Position numbers and translations under genes: made by a program. The notes beneath the pieces were generated by a model. The model had not been told where the DNA came from. It did not search any database and saw only the letters and a list, made by a program, of their open reading frames with translations. Of a stretch of DNA of 64,000 nt, positions 7,632-14,806 are shown piece after piece; within the stretch, counting starts at the first letter, position 1; the number at the start of each line of letters is the position of its first letter. Source of the DNA: Pseudomonas iranensis. Lineage in GTDB: Bacteria > Pseudomonadota > Gammaproteobacteria > Pseudomonadales > Pseudomonadaceae. The stretch is taken from positions 3,968,001-4,032,000 of the forward strand of contig NZ_CP077092.1 of NCBI RefSeq assembly GCF_014268585.2, written 5' to 3'.

Positions 7632-8573
7632 ATGACCCCTGAAGCCCTCGCGACCCTCCACGCTCATTTGCTGCCCGCACTGGCGGCGGCACCCAGCGAA
7701 ACCCGTCGGTTGTTTCACGGGCGCGGACGCTGCTGGCCGGGGCTGGAGCAGCTGACCGTGGACTGGTTGCAGGGCGTGGTGCTGGTGTCGCTGTTCAAGG
7801 AACCGGCGCCTGAGCAGCTGCAAGATCTGCGGGATTCGCTGCTGCACATCGCCGTCTCGGCCGAGTGGCAGCAGTCCGGCGCGCACACTTTGCTGATCCA
7901 GCACCGTTATCTGCCGCAGAGCACGGCCGAATGGCTGATCGGGGAGGAAATCGAAGAAATGACCATTGTCGAGGGTGGCTTGCAGTACCGCGTTGACCTG
8001 GGGCGCAAGCAGAACGCCGGGCTGTTTCTCGACATGCGCTACGGCCGTAACTGGGTGCGCGAACAGGCGGCGGGCAAGCGGGTGTTGAACCTGTTCGCCT
8101 ACACCTGCGGTTTTTCCGTAGCGGCAATCGAGGGTGGCGCCAGCCATGTGGTCAACCTGGATATGTCCCGCGCCGCGCTGAGCCGTGGACGCGACAATCA
8201 CCGTTTGAACGGCCACGACCTGAGCAAGGTCAGCTTTCTCGGTCACGACCTGTTCAAATCCTGGGGCAAGGTGATCAACAGCGGCCCGTACGATCTGGTG
8301 ATCATCGACCCGCCGTCGTTTCAGAAAGGCAGCTTTTTGCTGACCAAGGATTATCAACGGGTGTTGCGCCGCTTGCCGGAACTGCTCACCGCGCAAGGCA
8401 CGGTGCTGGCGTGTATGAACGACCCGTCGTTCGGTTCCGACTTTCTGATTGATGGCGTGACCCAGGAAGCGCCGAGCCTGCGCTTCGAGCATCGGCTGGA
8501 CAACCCGCCGGAGTTTCCCGATATCGATCCAGAGAGCGGCCTGAAAGCCCTGGTCTTCCAGCGCAGCCACTGA
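7632..8573 (+). CDS. Class I SAM-dependent methyltransferase (RlmI/RlmK C-terminal type)
   Basis: A 313-residue protein. The SAM-binding motif I is VLNLFAYTCGFSVAA, with VNLDMS as the acidic motif II loop and IIDPPSF as the catalytic motif IV typical of rRNA/nucleobase methyltransferases of the RlmI family (Methyltrans_SAM domain). Unlike RlmI it has no evident N-terminal PUA-like domain; residues 1-110 form a different domain. The target is probably an rRNA base, by family only. Translation starts at the first ATG, with a weak ribosome site. Confidence 0.82.
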   Translation: MTPEALATLHAHLLPALAAAPSETRRLFHGRGRCWPGLEQLTVDWLQGVVLVSLFKEPAPEQLQDLRDSLLHIAVSAEWQQSGAHTLLIQHRYLPQSTAEWLIGEEIEEMTIVEGGLQYRVDLGRKQNAGLFLDMRYGRNWVREQAAGKRVLNLFAYTCGFSVAAIEGGASHVVNLDMSRAALSRGRDNHRLNGHDLSKVSFLGHDLFKSWGKVINSGPYDLVIIDPPSFQKGSFLLTKDYQRVLRRLPELLTAQGTVLACMNDPSFGSDFLIDGVTQEAPSLRFEHRLDNPPEFPDIDPESGLKALVFQRSH

Positions 8574-8590
8574 CACAGCGTATGTTCCCT

Positions 8591-8678
8591 GTGGGAGCGA
8601 GCCTGCTCGCGAAAGCGCAGTGTCAGATAACAATTTTGTTGACTGATACACCGCTTTCGCGAGCAGGCTCGCTCCCAC
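8591..8678. repeat. REP pair (REPIN), family A, copy 1
   Basis: Two 26-base units in inverted orientation: one beginning GTGGGAGCGAGCCTGCTCGC (8591) and its complement ending at 8678. A 36-base spacer separates them. This is the typical REPIN layout of fluorescent pseudomonads. It lies between convergent genes. Confidence 0.9.
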
Positions 8679-8694
8679 ACAAGTTCTGTGTTGA

Positions 8695-9474
8695 TCAAAA
8701 AGATGTCGGCCGCAGCACCAGTGCAAACAACTCACCATGCCCGGTGACGTTGAGCTTGTGATAGAGATTGCGTCGATGCACCTTCACGGTCTCCGGCGAA
8801 ATCCCCATCTGCTGGGCCATCGCCTTGCTGGAAAAGCCCTGCAGGATCAGGCGCGCCGTGTCGATCTCGCGCGCGGTCAGCCGGGCATCGAAACGGTCCA
8901 GCAACGTCGCCAGATCACCCACCACCGCTTCAGCCACCGGTCCTTGCGGTGGCAGCAACTGCATGTGGCGATGCATCGCCGCCAATACCCAGTCACGTAC
9001 GCACAACAGGCGACCCTGCTCGGCCATGCCAAACGCGGTCGAGCGGCCCAGGGACAAGCCGAGTACCGCGCCTTCGACGTTGATCAGAAACTGCAATTCA
9101 TCCTCGCCAACCACGGCACGAAAATAGCTCTGGTAATACTCGCTGTGCAGAAACTGATCCGGCGCAACGGACGCCAGGCTGTGCAGGCCGTCGCTGATCC
9201 CGCTGACGGCGGCTTGATAAAACGGATCGAGCAGGTACATGCCGGCGGTATAACCGGCCAGCTCCTGCTGGTCGTCCACGTAGCCCTTGCTGTCGAAGTC
9301 GATCAGCAAACGCGGCGGCTGGCCGGCCTGCATCAGGGCGACGAGGGCATTGTCCAGCGGCACCAGCAGGCGCAGGGTGTCGACCAGCGCGCGCCAGAAA
9401 CCGTCCTGCCCGAGCTGGGTAAATACCCGCGCCAGCCCCTGATGCACCGGCAATTCCTGCAACAACGCGTCCAC
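8695..9474 (-). CDS. LuxR-family transcriptional regulator
   Basis: A 259-residue regulator. Residues 1-190 form an unrecognised sensing domain. The C-terminal LuxR helix-turn-helix starts LTAREIDTARLILQGFSS and contains ISPETVKVHRRNLYHKL. The start is GTG at 9474, with AAGGGG six to seven bases upstream. It is transcribed divergently from a binding-protein/peptidase pair and is the obvious candidate regulator of those genes. There is no classic autoinducer-domain signature (the WxxxY/D motif is not clear), so the effector is unknown. Confidence 0.85.
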   Translation of the reverse strand: MDALLQELPVHQGLARVFTQLGQDGFWRALVDTLRLLVPLDNALVALMQAGQPPRLLIDFDSKGYVDDQQELAGYTAGMYLLDPFYQAAVSGISDGLHSLASVAPDQFLHSEYYQSYFRAVVGEDELQFLINVEGAVLGLSLGRSTAFGMAEQGRLLCVRDWVLAAMHRHMQLLPPQGPVAEAVVGDLATLLDRFDARLTAREIDTARLILQGFSSKAMAQQMGISPETVKVHRRNLYHKLNVTGHGELFALVLRPTSF

Positions 9475-9585
9475 GCACTACCCCTTTCGAGTAACCCATG
9501 ATGGGAATGGGGCTGGTGTGACCGGCCCGTTAGCCTGACCACTCCAGTTCATCACCGGCCTGCGACAGGCCAGGAGTGCCGCATC

Positions 9586-10689
9586 ATGCGTCGTCACCGT
9601 GGATCTATCAACCCGGGCCTGCTGGCCTGTTTTTGTCTCTCCTCGGTCGCCATGGCGGCAGACGTACCGAGCGTGCATGTCTACAACTGGTACGACTACA
9701 TCGGGCCGAACACCCTGCATGATTTCCAGCGCGACAGCGGCATCCGGCCGGTGTACGACACCTTCGACAGCGCCGAAGTGCTCGAAGGCAAACTGATGAC
9801 CAGCCGCAGCGGCTACGACGTTGTCGTGGCGAGCAACTTCAGCCTGCCGACCCTGATCAAGGCCGGCGCCCTCGCCCCATTGCCTCGCGATCAACTGCCA
9901 GGCTGGCAGAATCTCGACCCCGAGCTGTTGAAGAAACTCGCGGTCAACGATCCGGGCAATCAATACGCCGTGCCTTACCTGTGGGGCACCAACGGCATCG
10001 GCTACAACGTCGACAAAGTTCGCGCCGCGCTGGGTGACAAAGCGCCGGTGGATTCCTGGGAGTTGCTGTTCAACGAAACCAATCTGGCCAAACTGGGCGA
10101 GTGCGGCGTGGCGATGCTCGATTCGCCGTCGGAAATGCTGCCGGTCGCCCTGCATTACCTGGGCTTGCCGCCCAACAGCACCAACCCCGAAGACTACAAA
10201 AAAGCCGAAGCACTGCTGCTCAAGCTGCGCCCGCACATCGCCTACTTCAACTCCTCGAAGTTCATCAGCGATCTGTCCAACGGCAATATCTGCGTGGCGG
10301 TTGGCTGGTCCGGGGCGATGCTCGAAGCCAAGACCAATGCCGAGCAGGCCAACAACGGCGTAAAGATCGCCTACAGCCTGCCCAAGGAAGGCGCGCCGGT
10401 GTGGTTCGACACTCTGGTGCTGCTCAAGGACGCCCCCAATCGCGCCCAAGGCCTGGCGTTTATCGATTACCTGCTGCGACCGGAAGTGATCGCGCCGGTC
10501 AGTGATCACTTGTCGTACCCGAATGGCAATCGCGCCGCGACAACGCTGGTGGCAGCAGCCACTCGCGACAACCCGGCGGTGTACCCGTCCCCTGCCGCCA
10601 TGGCCACCCTCTACACCCTCGAACCCTTGCCCAAAGCCGTCGAACGCGTGCGTACGCGGGTGTGGAGCAAGGTCAAGAACGGCCAGTAA
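9586..10689 (+). CDS. Periplasmic polyamine-type binding protein (PotF/SpuD family)
   Basis: A 367-residue solute-binding protein. The signal peptide ends around residue 25 (SSVAMAAD). The mature start VHVYNWYDYIGPNTL is diagnostic of PotD/PotF/SpuD proteins. PYLWGTNGIGYN, AVGWSGAML and the C-terminal NGNRAA block also fit. In this family aromatic and acidic residues bind the polyamine ammonium groups. No permease or ATPase genes follow, so it must use a transporter encoded elsewhere or act as a sensor. The next gene is an S58 peptidase 73 bases downstream, and a LuxR gene lies divergently upstream. Confidence 0.9.
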   Translation: MRRHRGSINPGLLACFCLSSVAMAADVPSVHVYNWYDYIGPNTLHDFQRDSGIRPVYDTFDSAEVLEGKLMTSRSGYDVVVASNFSLPTLIKAGALAPLPRDQLPGWQNLDPELLKKLAVNDPGNQYAVPYLWGTNGIGYNVDKVRAALGDKAPVDSWELLFNETNLAKLGECGVAMLDSPSEMLPVALHYLGLPPNSTNPEDYKKAEALLLKLRPHIAYFNSSKFISDLSNGNICVAVGWSGAMLEAKTNAEQANNGVKIAYSLPKEGAPVWFDTLVLLKDAPNRAQGLAFIDYLLRPEVIAPVSDHLSYPNGNRAATTLVAAATRDNPAVYPSPAAMATLYTLEPLPKAVERVRTRVWSKVKNGQ

Positions 10690-10762
10690 CCCGCGCAAGA
10701 AATCTGCCTGCCTCATCCGAGCGGTAAGCCGCCCGACCTTTTCAATGAAGAGACTGAATGTT

Positions 10763-11887
10763 ATGAATCCGCGTGCCCGTGATCTCGATATCCTGATTGG
10801 CCAGATGCAACCTGGCCCGCTCAACGCCATTACCGATGTGCCGGGGGTGCGCGTCGGTCACAGCAATGTACGTGGTCGCAGCAGCAGCGGCCGTGACATC
10901 TGCACCGGCGTCACGCTGATCGAGCCGCGCCCCGGCTCGACCAGCCAGCAACCGTGCTTTGCCGGCGTGCATGTACTCAATGGCAACGGTGATGCGACCG
11001 GCCTGGAATGGATTCGCGAGGCCGGTCTGCTGACCAGTCCGATTGCCTTTACCAACACCCACAGCCTCGGTGTGGTGCGGGATGCGCTGATTGTGCTGGA
11101 CCGTGAGCAACAGCCGGATGACGGGCGGCTTTACTGGAATATGCCGGTGGTGCTGGAGACCTTCGATGGACTGCTCAATGACATCAACGGCTTTCACGTC
11201 AAACCCGAGCATGTCGCCCAAGCGCTGAACGGCGCCGTGGATGGGCCGGTGCGCGAAGGTGCGGTGGGCGGTGGCAGCGGCATGATCTGCCATGAATTCA
11301 AGGGTGGCATCGGCACCGCATCGCGCCGTTTGAGTGCTGCCCAGGGAGGCTGGACCGTCGGCGCGATCGTGCAGGCCAACCACGGTATTCGCAGTGAATT
11401 ACGCGTCGATGGTTACCCGGTCGGGCGCTATATGGAACAGAAGGATTCACCGTTCCTGCGGGCAGCGCTGCCGCACCCGGGCATGGGCTCGATCGTCGTC
11501 TGCCTGGCGACTGATGCGCCGCTGCTGCCCCATCAATGCACGCGTCTGGCACAGCGTGCCAGCCTGGGCCTGGCGCGTACCGGCGGCGGTAACGAAGACC
11601 ACAGCGGCGACATCTTCATTGCCTTCGCCACTGGCAATGATCACGTCCCGCCTGCGGCTTACGAGGCTAAACGCGCAGCCACCTGCGACGGTTTGCGCAT
11701 GGTCAACAACGACCACATCAGCGAGCTGTTTCTGGCCGCGACCGAAGCCGTGGAAGAAGCGATCATCAATGCCCTGCTCGCCAGCAACAGCAGCGAGGGC
11801 AACGGTCATTCGGTGCCGGGCCTGGATGGACAGACGCTTCTGGCGGCACTGAAAAAATCCGGTTGGCCGGGATCGCGTCCGGCATAA
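10763..11887 (+). CDS. P1-family (S58, DmpA/BapA-like) aminopeptidase
   Basis: A 374-residue N-terminal-nucleophile hydrolase. Early motifs are ITDVPGVRVGH and the GGGSGMICHEFKGG block. The self-processing region reads GLARTGGGNEDHSGDIF, where S281 is the expected nucleophile freed by autocleavage. The family removes N-terminal D-, L- or beta-amino acids from peptides and amides. The start at 10763 is preferred over an ATG 18 bases upstream, which lacks a ribosome site. The cleavage position is preceded by His rather than the Gly of DmpA. Co-transcription with the binding protein suggests use of an amide- or peptide-linked amine. Confidence 0.87.
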   Translation: MNPRARDLDILIGQMQPGPLNAITDVPGVRVGHSNVRGRSSSGRDICTGVTLIEPRPGSTSQQPCFAGVHVLNGNGDATGLEWIREAGLLTSPIAFTNTHSLGVVRDALIVLDREQQPDDGRLYWNMPVVLETFDGLLNDINGFHVKPEHVAQALNGAVDGPVREGAVGGGSGMICHEFKGGIGTASRRLSAAQGGWTVGAIVQANHGIRSELRVDGYPVGRYMEQKDSPFLRAALPHPGMGSIVVCLATDAPLLPHQCTRLAQRASLGLARTGGGNEDHSGDIFIAFATGNDHVPPAAYEAKRAATCDGLRMVNNDHISELFLAATEAVEEAIINALLASNSSEGNGHSVPGLDGQTLLAALKKSGWPGSRPA

Positions 11888-11902
11888 ACCGGCATTGTGC
11901 AG

Positions 11903-11929
11903 GGACGACTGGCGGTACTTGAGTCGTCC
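11903..11929. promoter_or_regulatory. Inverted repeat overlapping a -35 element
   Basis: GGACGACT (11903-11910) is repeated as AGTCGTCC (11922-11929). The right arm covers the -35 hexamer of the promoter of the candidate small RNA, so a repressor site is plausible. It may instead form a hairpin at the end of the peptidase mRNA. Confidence 0.4.
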
Positions 11930-11947
11930 ATTGCACGCTCCTAGGAT
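11919..11947 (+). promoter_or_regulatory. Sigma-70-like promoter of candidate small RNA
   Basis: TTGAGT at 11919-11924, exactly 17 bases, then TAGGAT at 11942-11947. A start near 11954 is expected. There is no coding frame downstream before the terminator at 12070-12093. Confidence 0.45.
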
Positions 11948-11953
11948 GAAGCT

Positions 11954-12093
11954 AAGCGGTGACTGGATTGATCCGGCGCTGCGTAGGCGTGGGTGTTCTG
12001 AACCCCAATCAAGCCCACGCCTTGCTTCACACGCCTCTTGAGCCTCACGGGCTCTACTTCCTCCCCATCAAAGAGCTTTGAGGCTCTTTTTTT
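11954..12093 (+). ncRNA. Candidate small RNA, about 140 nt
   Basis: This non-coding stretch lies between the peptidase and the leftward TetR gene. It has a promoter-like sequence upstream and contains three stems: GGCGTGGG (11986-11993) with CCCACGCC (12014-12021); GAGCC (12040-12044) with GGCTC (12050-12054); and a terminator stem AAAGAGC/GCTCTTT followed by a T-run at 12087-12093. That is the layout of a Hfq-type trans-acting small RNA. It could also simply be the 3' end of the peptidase transcript. I do not recognise it as a named Pseudomonas RNA. Confidence 0.45.
12070..12093 (+). terminator. Rho-independent terminator
   Basis: AAAGAGC (12070-12076), loop TTTGAG, GCTCTTT (12083-12089), then continued T to 12093. 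The T-run is on the plus strand, so it ends rightward transcription from the peptidase or the candidate small RNA. Confidence 0.85.
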
Positions 12094-12104
12094 GTCTGCG
12101 TATT

Positions 12105-12737
12105 TCAGTCCTCGCCGAGACCTTCGGCACGAATCGAACGCCACGCCGCTTGCGCGAGCACTTGGCGATAGGCGCTCGGGCTGCCTTTGACTCGCCCTGC
12201 CAGCCAGGCTCGGCAGTAGCTGTCCGCTTGGCCAATGATCAGCGATGGCAGCAGCTCGGCAGGCAAATCCTGCAGTTCGGCGGCGCGACCCGATTGCGTC
12301 AGCCATTGGCGCAGACGCAGGTTGCGCGTCTTGTTGCGCTCGGCCAGCTCGTCCTTGAACGGGCCTTTGGTCACGGCGAACCGCGCGTGGTACTGGAATC
12401 GCGCCCACTGCGGCTGTTGCTCGACCCAGTCGACATAGCTGAAGACCAGCGCCTGCACGCCTTCTTCAGTGGTATTGGCCGCGTCCAGATACGCATCACG
12501 CAAACGCGCGTGATCCTCCAGCGCGGTGAAAAACAGCGCCGCGACCAGCCCTTCCTTGTTGCCGAAATGGTGATAGATCGCGCCGACGCTGGTGTCGCAC
12601 TCGGCACGGATCATTTCGATGGTGGTGGCCTCGATCCCCTGTTCATTGAACAGGCTCAGGGCCTTGCGAAAGATATCGCGTTTGAGTTCGGCGCGGCGGC
12701 CGGGGTAGCTGCGTTCCAGTAGATCGGCGGTGTCCAT
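12105..12737 (-). CDS. TetR-family transcriptional regulator
   Basis: A 210-residue repressor. The N-terminal helix-turn-helix (about 20-65) shows FRKALSLFNEQGIEATTIEMI and SVGAIYHHFGNKEGL. The C-terminal ligand and dimer domain is rich in Trp and Gln (YVDWVEQQPQWARFQYHARF). The ATG at 12737 is preferred to an upstream TTG, although neither has a strong ribosome site. It faces the DUF4442 gene across a region holding a long perfect inverted repeat, so it probably represses that gene and itself. The ligand may be an acyl or CoA compound, given the target; this is inference. Confidence 0.9.
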   Translation of the reverse strand: MDTADLLERSYPGRRAELKRDIFRKALSLFNEQGIEATTIEMIRAECDTSVGAIYHHFGNKEGLVAALFFTALEDHARLRDAYLDAANTTEEGVQALVFSYVDWVEQQPQWARFQYHARFAVTKGPFKDELAERNKTRNLRLRQWLTQSGRAAELQDLPAELLPSLIIGQADSYCRAWLAGRVKGSPSAYRQVLAQAAWRSIRAEGLGED

Positions 12738-12803
12738 GCTGCTCGGGTCCAAAAACGGAGGTTGATAAAGGCGTCACGTGCCCGTGAACAAATCGCGCCT
12801 AGG

Positions 12804-12833
12804 TTGACAGATTTACCGTGAACAGAATACCGT
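12804..12833 (+). promoter_or_regulatory. Possible promoter of the DUF4442 gene
   Basis: A consensus -35 TTGACA lies at 12804-12809. An 18-base spacing leads to the weak -10 TACCGT at 12828-12833. The -10 and start site fall inside the palindromic operator, the arrangement expected for repression. Confidence 0.4.
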
Positions 12834-12873
12834 TCCGTTACAGAACATTATTCTGTAACGGAACATCATTCTG
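12823..12873. promoter_or_regulatory. Operator: 51-base nested palindrome
   Basis: GTTCCGTTACAGAA (12832-12845) and its exact complement TTCTGTAACGGAAC (12851-12864) are separated by five bases. Outer arms CAGAAT (12823-12828) and ATTCTG (12868-12873) extend the symmetry. It sits between the divergent TetR and DUF4442 genes, so it is very probably the TetR site, long enough for two dimers. Confidence 0.8.
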
Positions 12874-12896
12874 CAAACTACCCAGCGAGGCTTCCC

Positions 12897-13337
12897 ATGA
12901 GTCAATCTCTCAGCATGTTCAACAGCGTCGGCCCGGATGCATTCAGCAAAATGGCCTGCCAGTTCGCCCCGTACTTCAGCAGCATCAATCCGCTGATTTC
13001 CGAGTTGCGTCCGAATGCCGCTACCGTGCAAGTGCCGTTTCGCAAGGAAATCACCAACCACCTCGGCACGGTGCACGCGATCGCCATGTGCAACGCGGCG
13101 GAACTGGCCGGCGGAATGATGACCGACGTGTCGATCCCGGCCGGCGCGCGCTGGATTCCCAAAGGCATGACCGTGGAATATCTGGCCAAGGCGAAAACCG
13201 ACGTCACCGCTGTGGCCAGCGCTGAAGGTGTGGATTGGCAAAGCGATGGCGACAAGATAGTCAACGTCGACATTCACGATTGCGAGGGTAAAAAAGTGTT
13301 CACCGCGCGCATCACCATGAACGTCAAGCTCGGTTGA
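12897..13337 (+). CDS. DUF4442 hotdog-fold protein (thioesterase-like)
   Basis: A 146-residue protein of the DUF4442 group within the hotdog superfamily. The segments GTVHAIAMCNAAELAGGM (the central hotdog helix) and AKAKTDVTAVA support this. Hotdog proteins usually act on acyl-CoA thioesters, but whether this one is a thioesterase or a binding protein is not clear. Translation starts at ATG 12897 after GCGAGGCTTCCC. It is the likely target of the divergent TetR repressor, and its mRNA ends at the strong terminator 13351-13387. Confidence 0.8.
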   Translation: MSQSLSMFNSVGPDAFSKMACQFAPYFSSINPLISELRPNAATVQVPFRKEITNHLGTVHAIAMCNAAELAGGMMTDVSIPAGARWIPKGMTVEYLAKAKTDVTAVASAEGVDWQSDGDKIVNVDIHDCEGKKVFTARITMNVKLG

Positions 13338-13350
13338 GAAGCAGGCGCAA

Positions 13351-13387
13351 AAAAGCCCTTGCCGCGGGATGCGCAGCAAGGGCTTTT
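13351..13387. terminator. Bidirectional rho-independent terminator
   Basis: AAAAGCCCTTGC (13351-13362) pairs with GCAAGGGCTTTT (13376-13387). T-runs on both strands serve the convergent DUF4442 and GNAT genes. Confidence 0.9.
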
Positions 13388-13400
13388 GATTGGCCGACGA

Positions 13401-14087
13401 TCAGTGCAGGGTCAGGCGCTGACGGACGAATTCTTCTACGTGGCGGCTGGTCTGGTCCAGATGGCGATCGCGTTGTTTTTCCGCATCGAGCATCGCGCGC
13501 TTGCCGTTCTTCTGCAGCAGATAGGTGTGAATCTGCTGCACTTCCAGCGAGCGATAGATCGGCGTGGTGTCGATGAACCCGCGCAGGCCGTTGCTGCGGT
13601 AATGCCGCGTGCTCATCAGCACCTGCGTTTCGCGCTGGCCGATCACTTCAAAACCCAGTGCCTCGAAATACGGCACCTTGCCAATGCTGCAGGCCAGTTC
13701 CGCATGCGGATAGCGCCCGGCCATGTCCGCGAGCATCGCCCGCGCCACACCCTGACGCCGATGACCTTCCCGCACCGCCATGTACGCGACGCTGCACGCC
13801 TCCCAATCGCCCTGCACCGGCAGACAGATGAGAAATCCGATGACTCGCTCCGGGTCTTCCTCGTTAGTGGCCACCAGCAATTCCACCTCGGTGCCCTTCT
13901 GGCCGTTCAACGCCTCGAGGTAGAGATGCACCTCATAACCCACCGCGTACTGATAAACGTTGTACAGCAGATTGCTCGGGCCGAGGCCGACCGCACTGAT
14001 GTCGGTCAGGTAATCGACGACCATTTGCAGGATCTGGCTGTTGACGCTTTCCGGGCATGGGGAGGTGTAGCGGGTGATGCGTGGCAT
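13401..14087 (-). CDS. GNAT-family N-acetyltransferase
   Basis: A 228-residue protein. The acetyl-CoA binding segment is VREGHRRQGVARAMLADM (the Q/R-x-x-G-x-A pattern), with a preceding beta strand (CSVAYMAV) and the later LACSIGKVPYFEALGF typical of GNATs. The N-terminal 90 residues are longer than a minimal GNAT, suggesting an added substrate domain. GGAG seven bases before the ATG at 14087 decides the start over an upstream TTG. The substrate is unknown. It shares the terminator at 13351-13387 with the convergent gene. Confidence 0.85.
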   Translation of the reverse strand: MPRITRYTSPCPESVNSQILQMVVDYLTDISAVGLGPSNLLYNVYQYAVGYEVHLYLEALNGQKGTEVELLVATNEEDPERVIGFLICLPVQGDWEACSVAYMAVREGHRRQGVARAMLADMAGRYPHAELACSIGKVPYFEALGFEVIGQRETQVLMSTRHYRSNGLRGFIDTTPIYRSLEVQQIHTYLLQKNGKRAMLDAEKQRDRHLDQTSRHVEEFVRQRLTLH

Positions 14088-14174
14088 GGGCAAACTCCGG
14101 CGATAAAAAACGTTGCCGATGATCAGAGCCGTCGACGAACCGCGACATCATACCGTGCCGGATCTATTGAACCG

Positions 14175-14732
14175 TCACTGTTGTGGCGCCACCACCCTGA
14201 ATTTGATGTTGATGTCCCTCGACACCACGCTGTCAGCCCACTCCCCTGCGCCGAGGCCGAACTCCTCTCGATTGAGCACCAGCTCACCGTCGAAGATGCC
14301 GATGGCGTTGTCCGGTTTCAACTCCACCGGCACCTCGACCTCGCGAGTGATGCCCTTGAGCGTGAGCTGACCGGCGACTTGGTAACGATGCTCGTCCACT
14401 TGAGTAAAACGGCTGGACTTGAACACCGCGAGCGGGAATTTCCCGGTGTCGAACCACGCCGGTTTCACCAGTTCGGTATTGGCGTCTTCACTGCCAGCAT
14501 CGATGCTGGCGAGATCGATATGCAGCATGGTCTGGGCTTTGCCGAGGTCGTCGGTATCGAAGTCCAGCGTCGCCTCGAACTTGCCGAAGGTGCCGTACAT
14601 TCGCGAGCCCATCTGCTGATAGGTGAAGCTGATCTGGCTGGCGCTGGTGTTGACCCGGTTATATTCAGCCGCCTGCGCACCGACCATGACGCACGATGTA
14701 AACGCGGCAACCAGCAGCAATCGCAACGTCAT
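14175..14732 (-). CDS. Periplasmic YceI-family protein
   Basis: A 185-residue exported lipocalin-like protein. A signal peptide occupies residues 1-21 (ending GAQAAEY). The mature domain shows family-typical features: TSASQISFTYQQMG, ATLDFDTDDLGKA, FKSSRFTQVDEHRYQVAGQLTLKGITREVEVPVEL. YceI proteins bind isoprenoid quinone-type lipids. AGGAGA five bases before the ATG fixes the start. It lies 74 bases after a MATE gene on the same strand and may be read with it. Confidence 0.92.
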   Translation of the reverse strand: MTLRLLLVAAFTSCVMVGAQAAEYNRVNTSASQISFTYQQMGSRMYGTFGKFEATLDFDTDDLGKAQTMLHIDLASIDAGSEDANTELVKPAWFDTGKFPLAVFKSSRFTQVDEHRYQVAGQLTLKGITREVEVPVELKPDNAIGIFDGELVLNREEFGLGAGEWADSVVSRDINIKFRVVAPQQ

Positions 14733-14806
14733 GACATTCTCCTGGCGGCGTGCGTCGTCGAGGGCCTTGGTTGACTTAAGCAAACAACCCGTTGTTATGC
14801 CAGCGC

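Noticed and set aside
7452..8738. 428-codon minus-strand open frame
   Set aside because: Antisense to the methyltransferase gene and across a REP pair; long antisense frames are common in high-GC DNA and it shows no family features.
9478..10830. 450-codon minus-strand open frame
   Set aside because: Antisense to the polyamine-type binding protein, with Gly/Arg/Gln-rich shadow composition.
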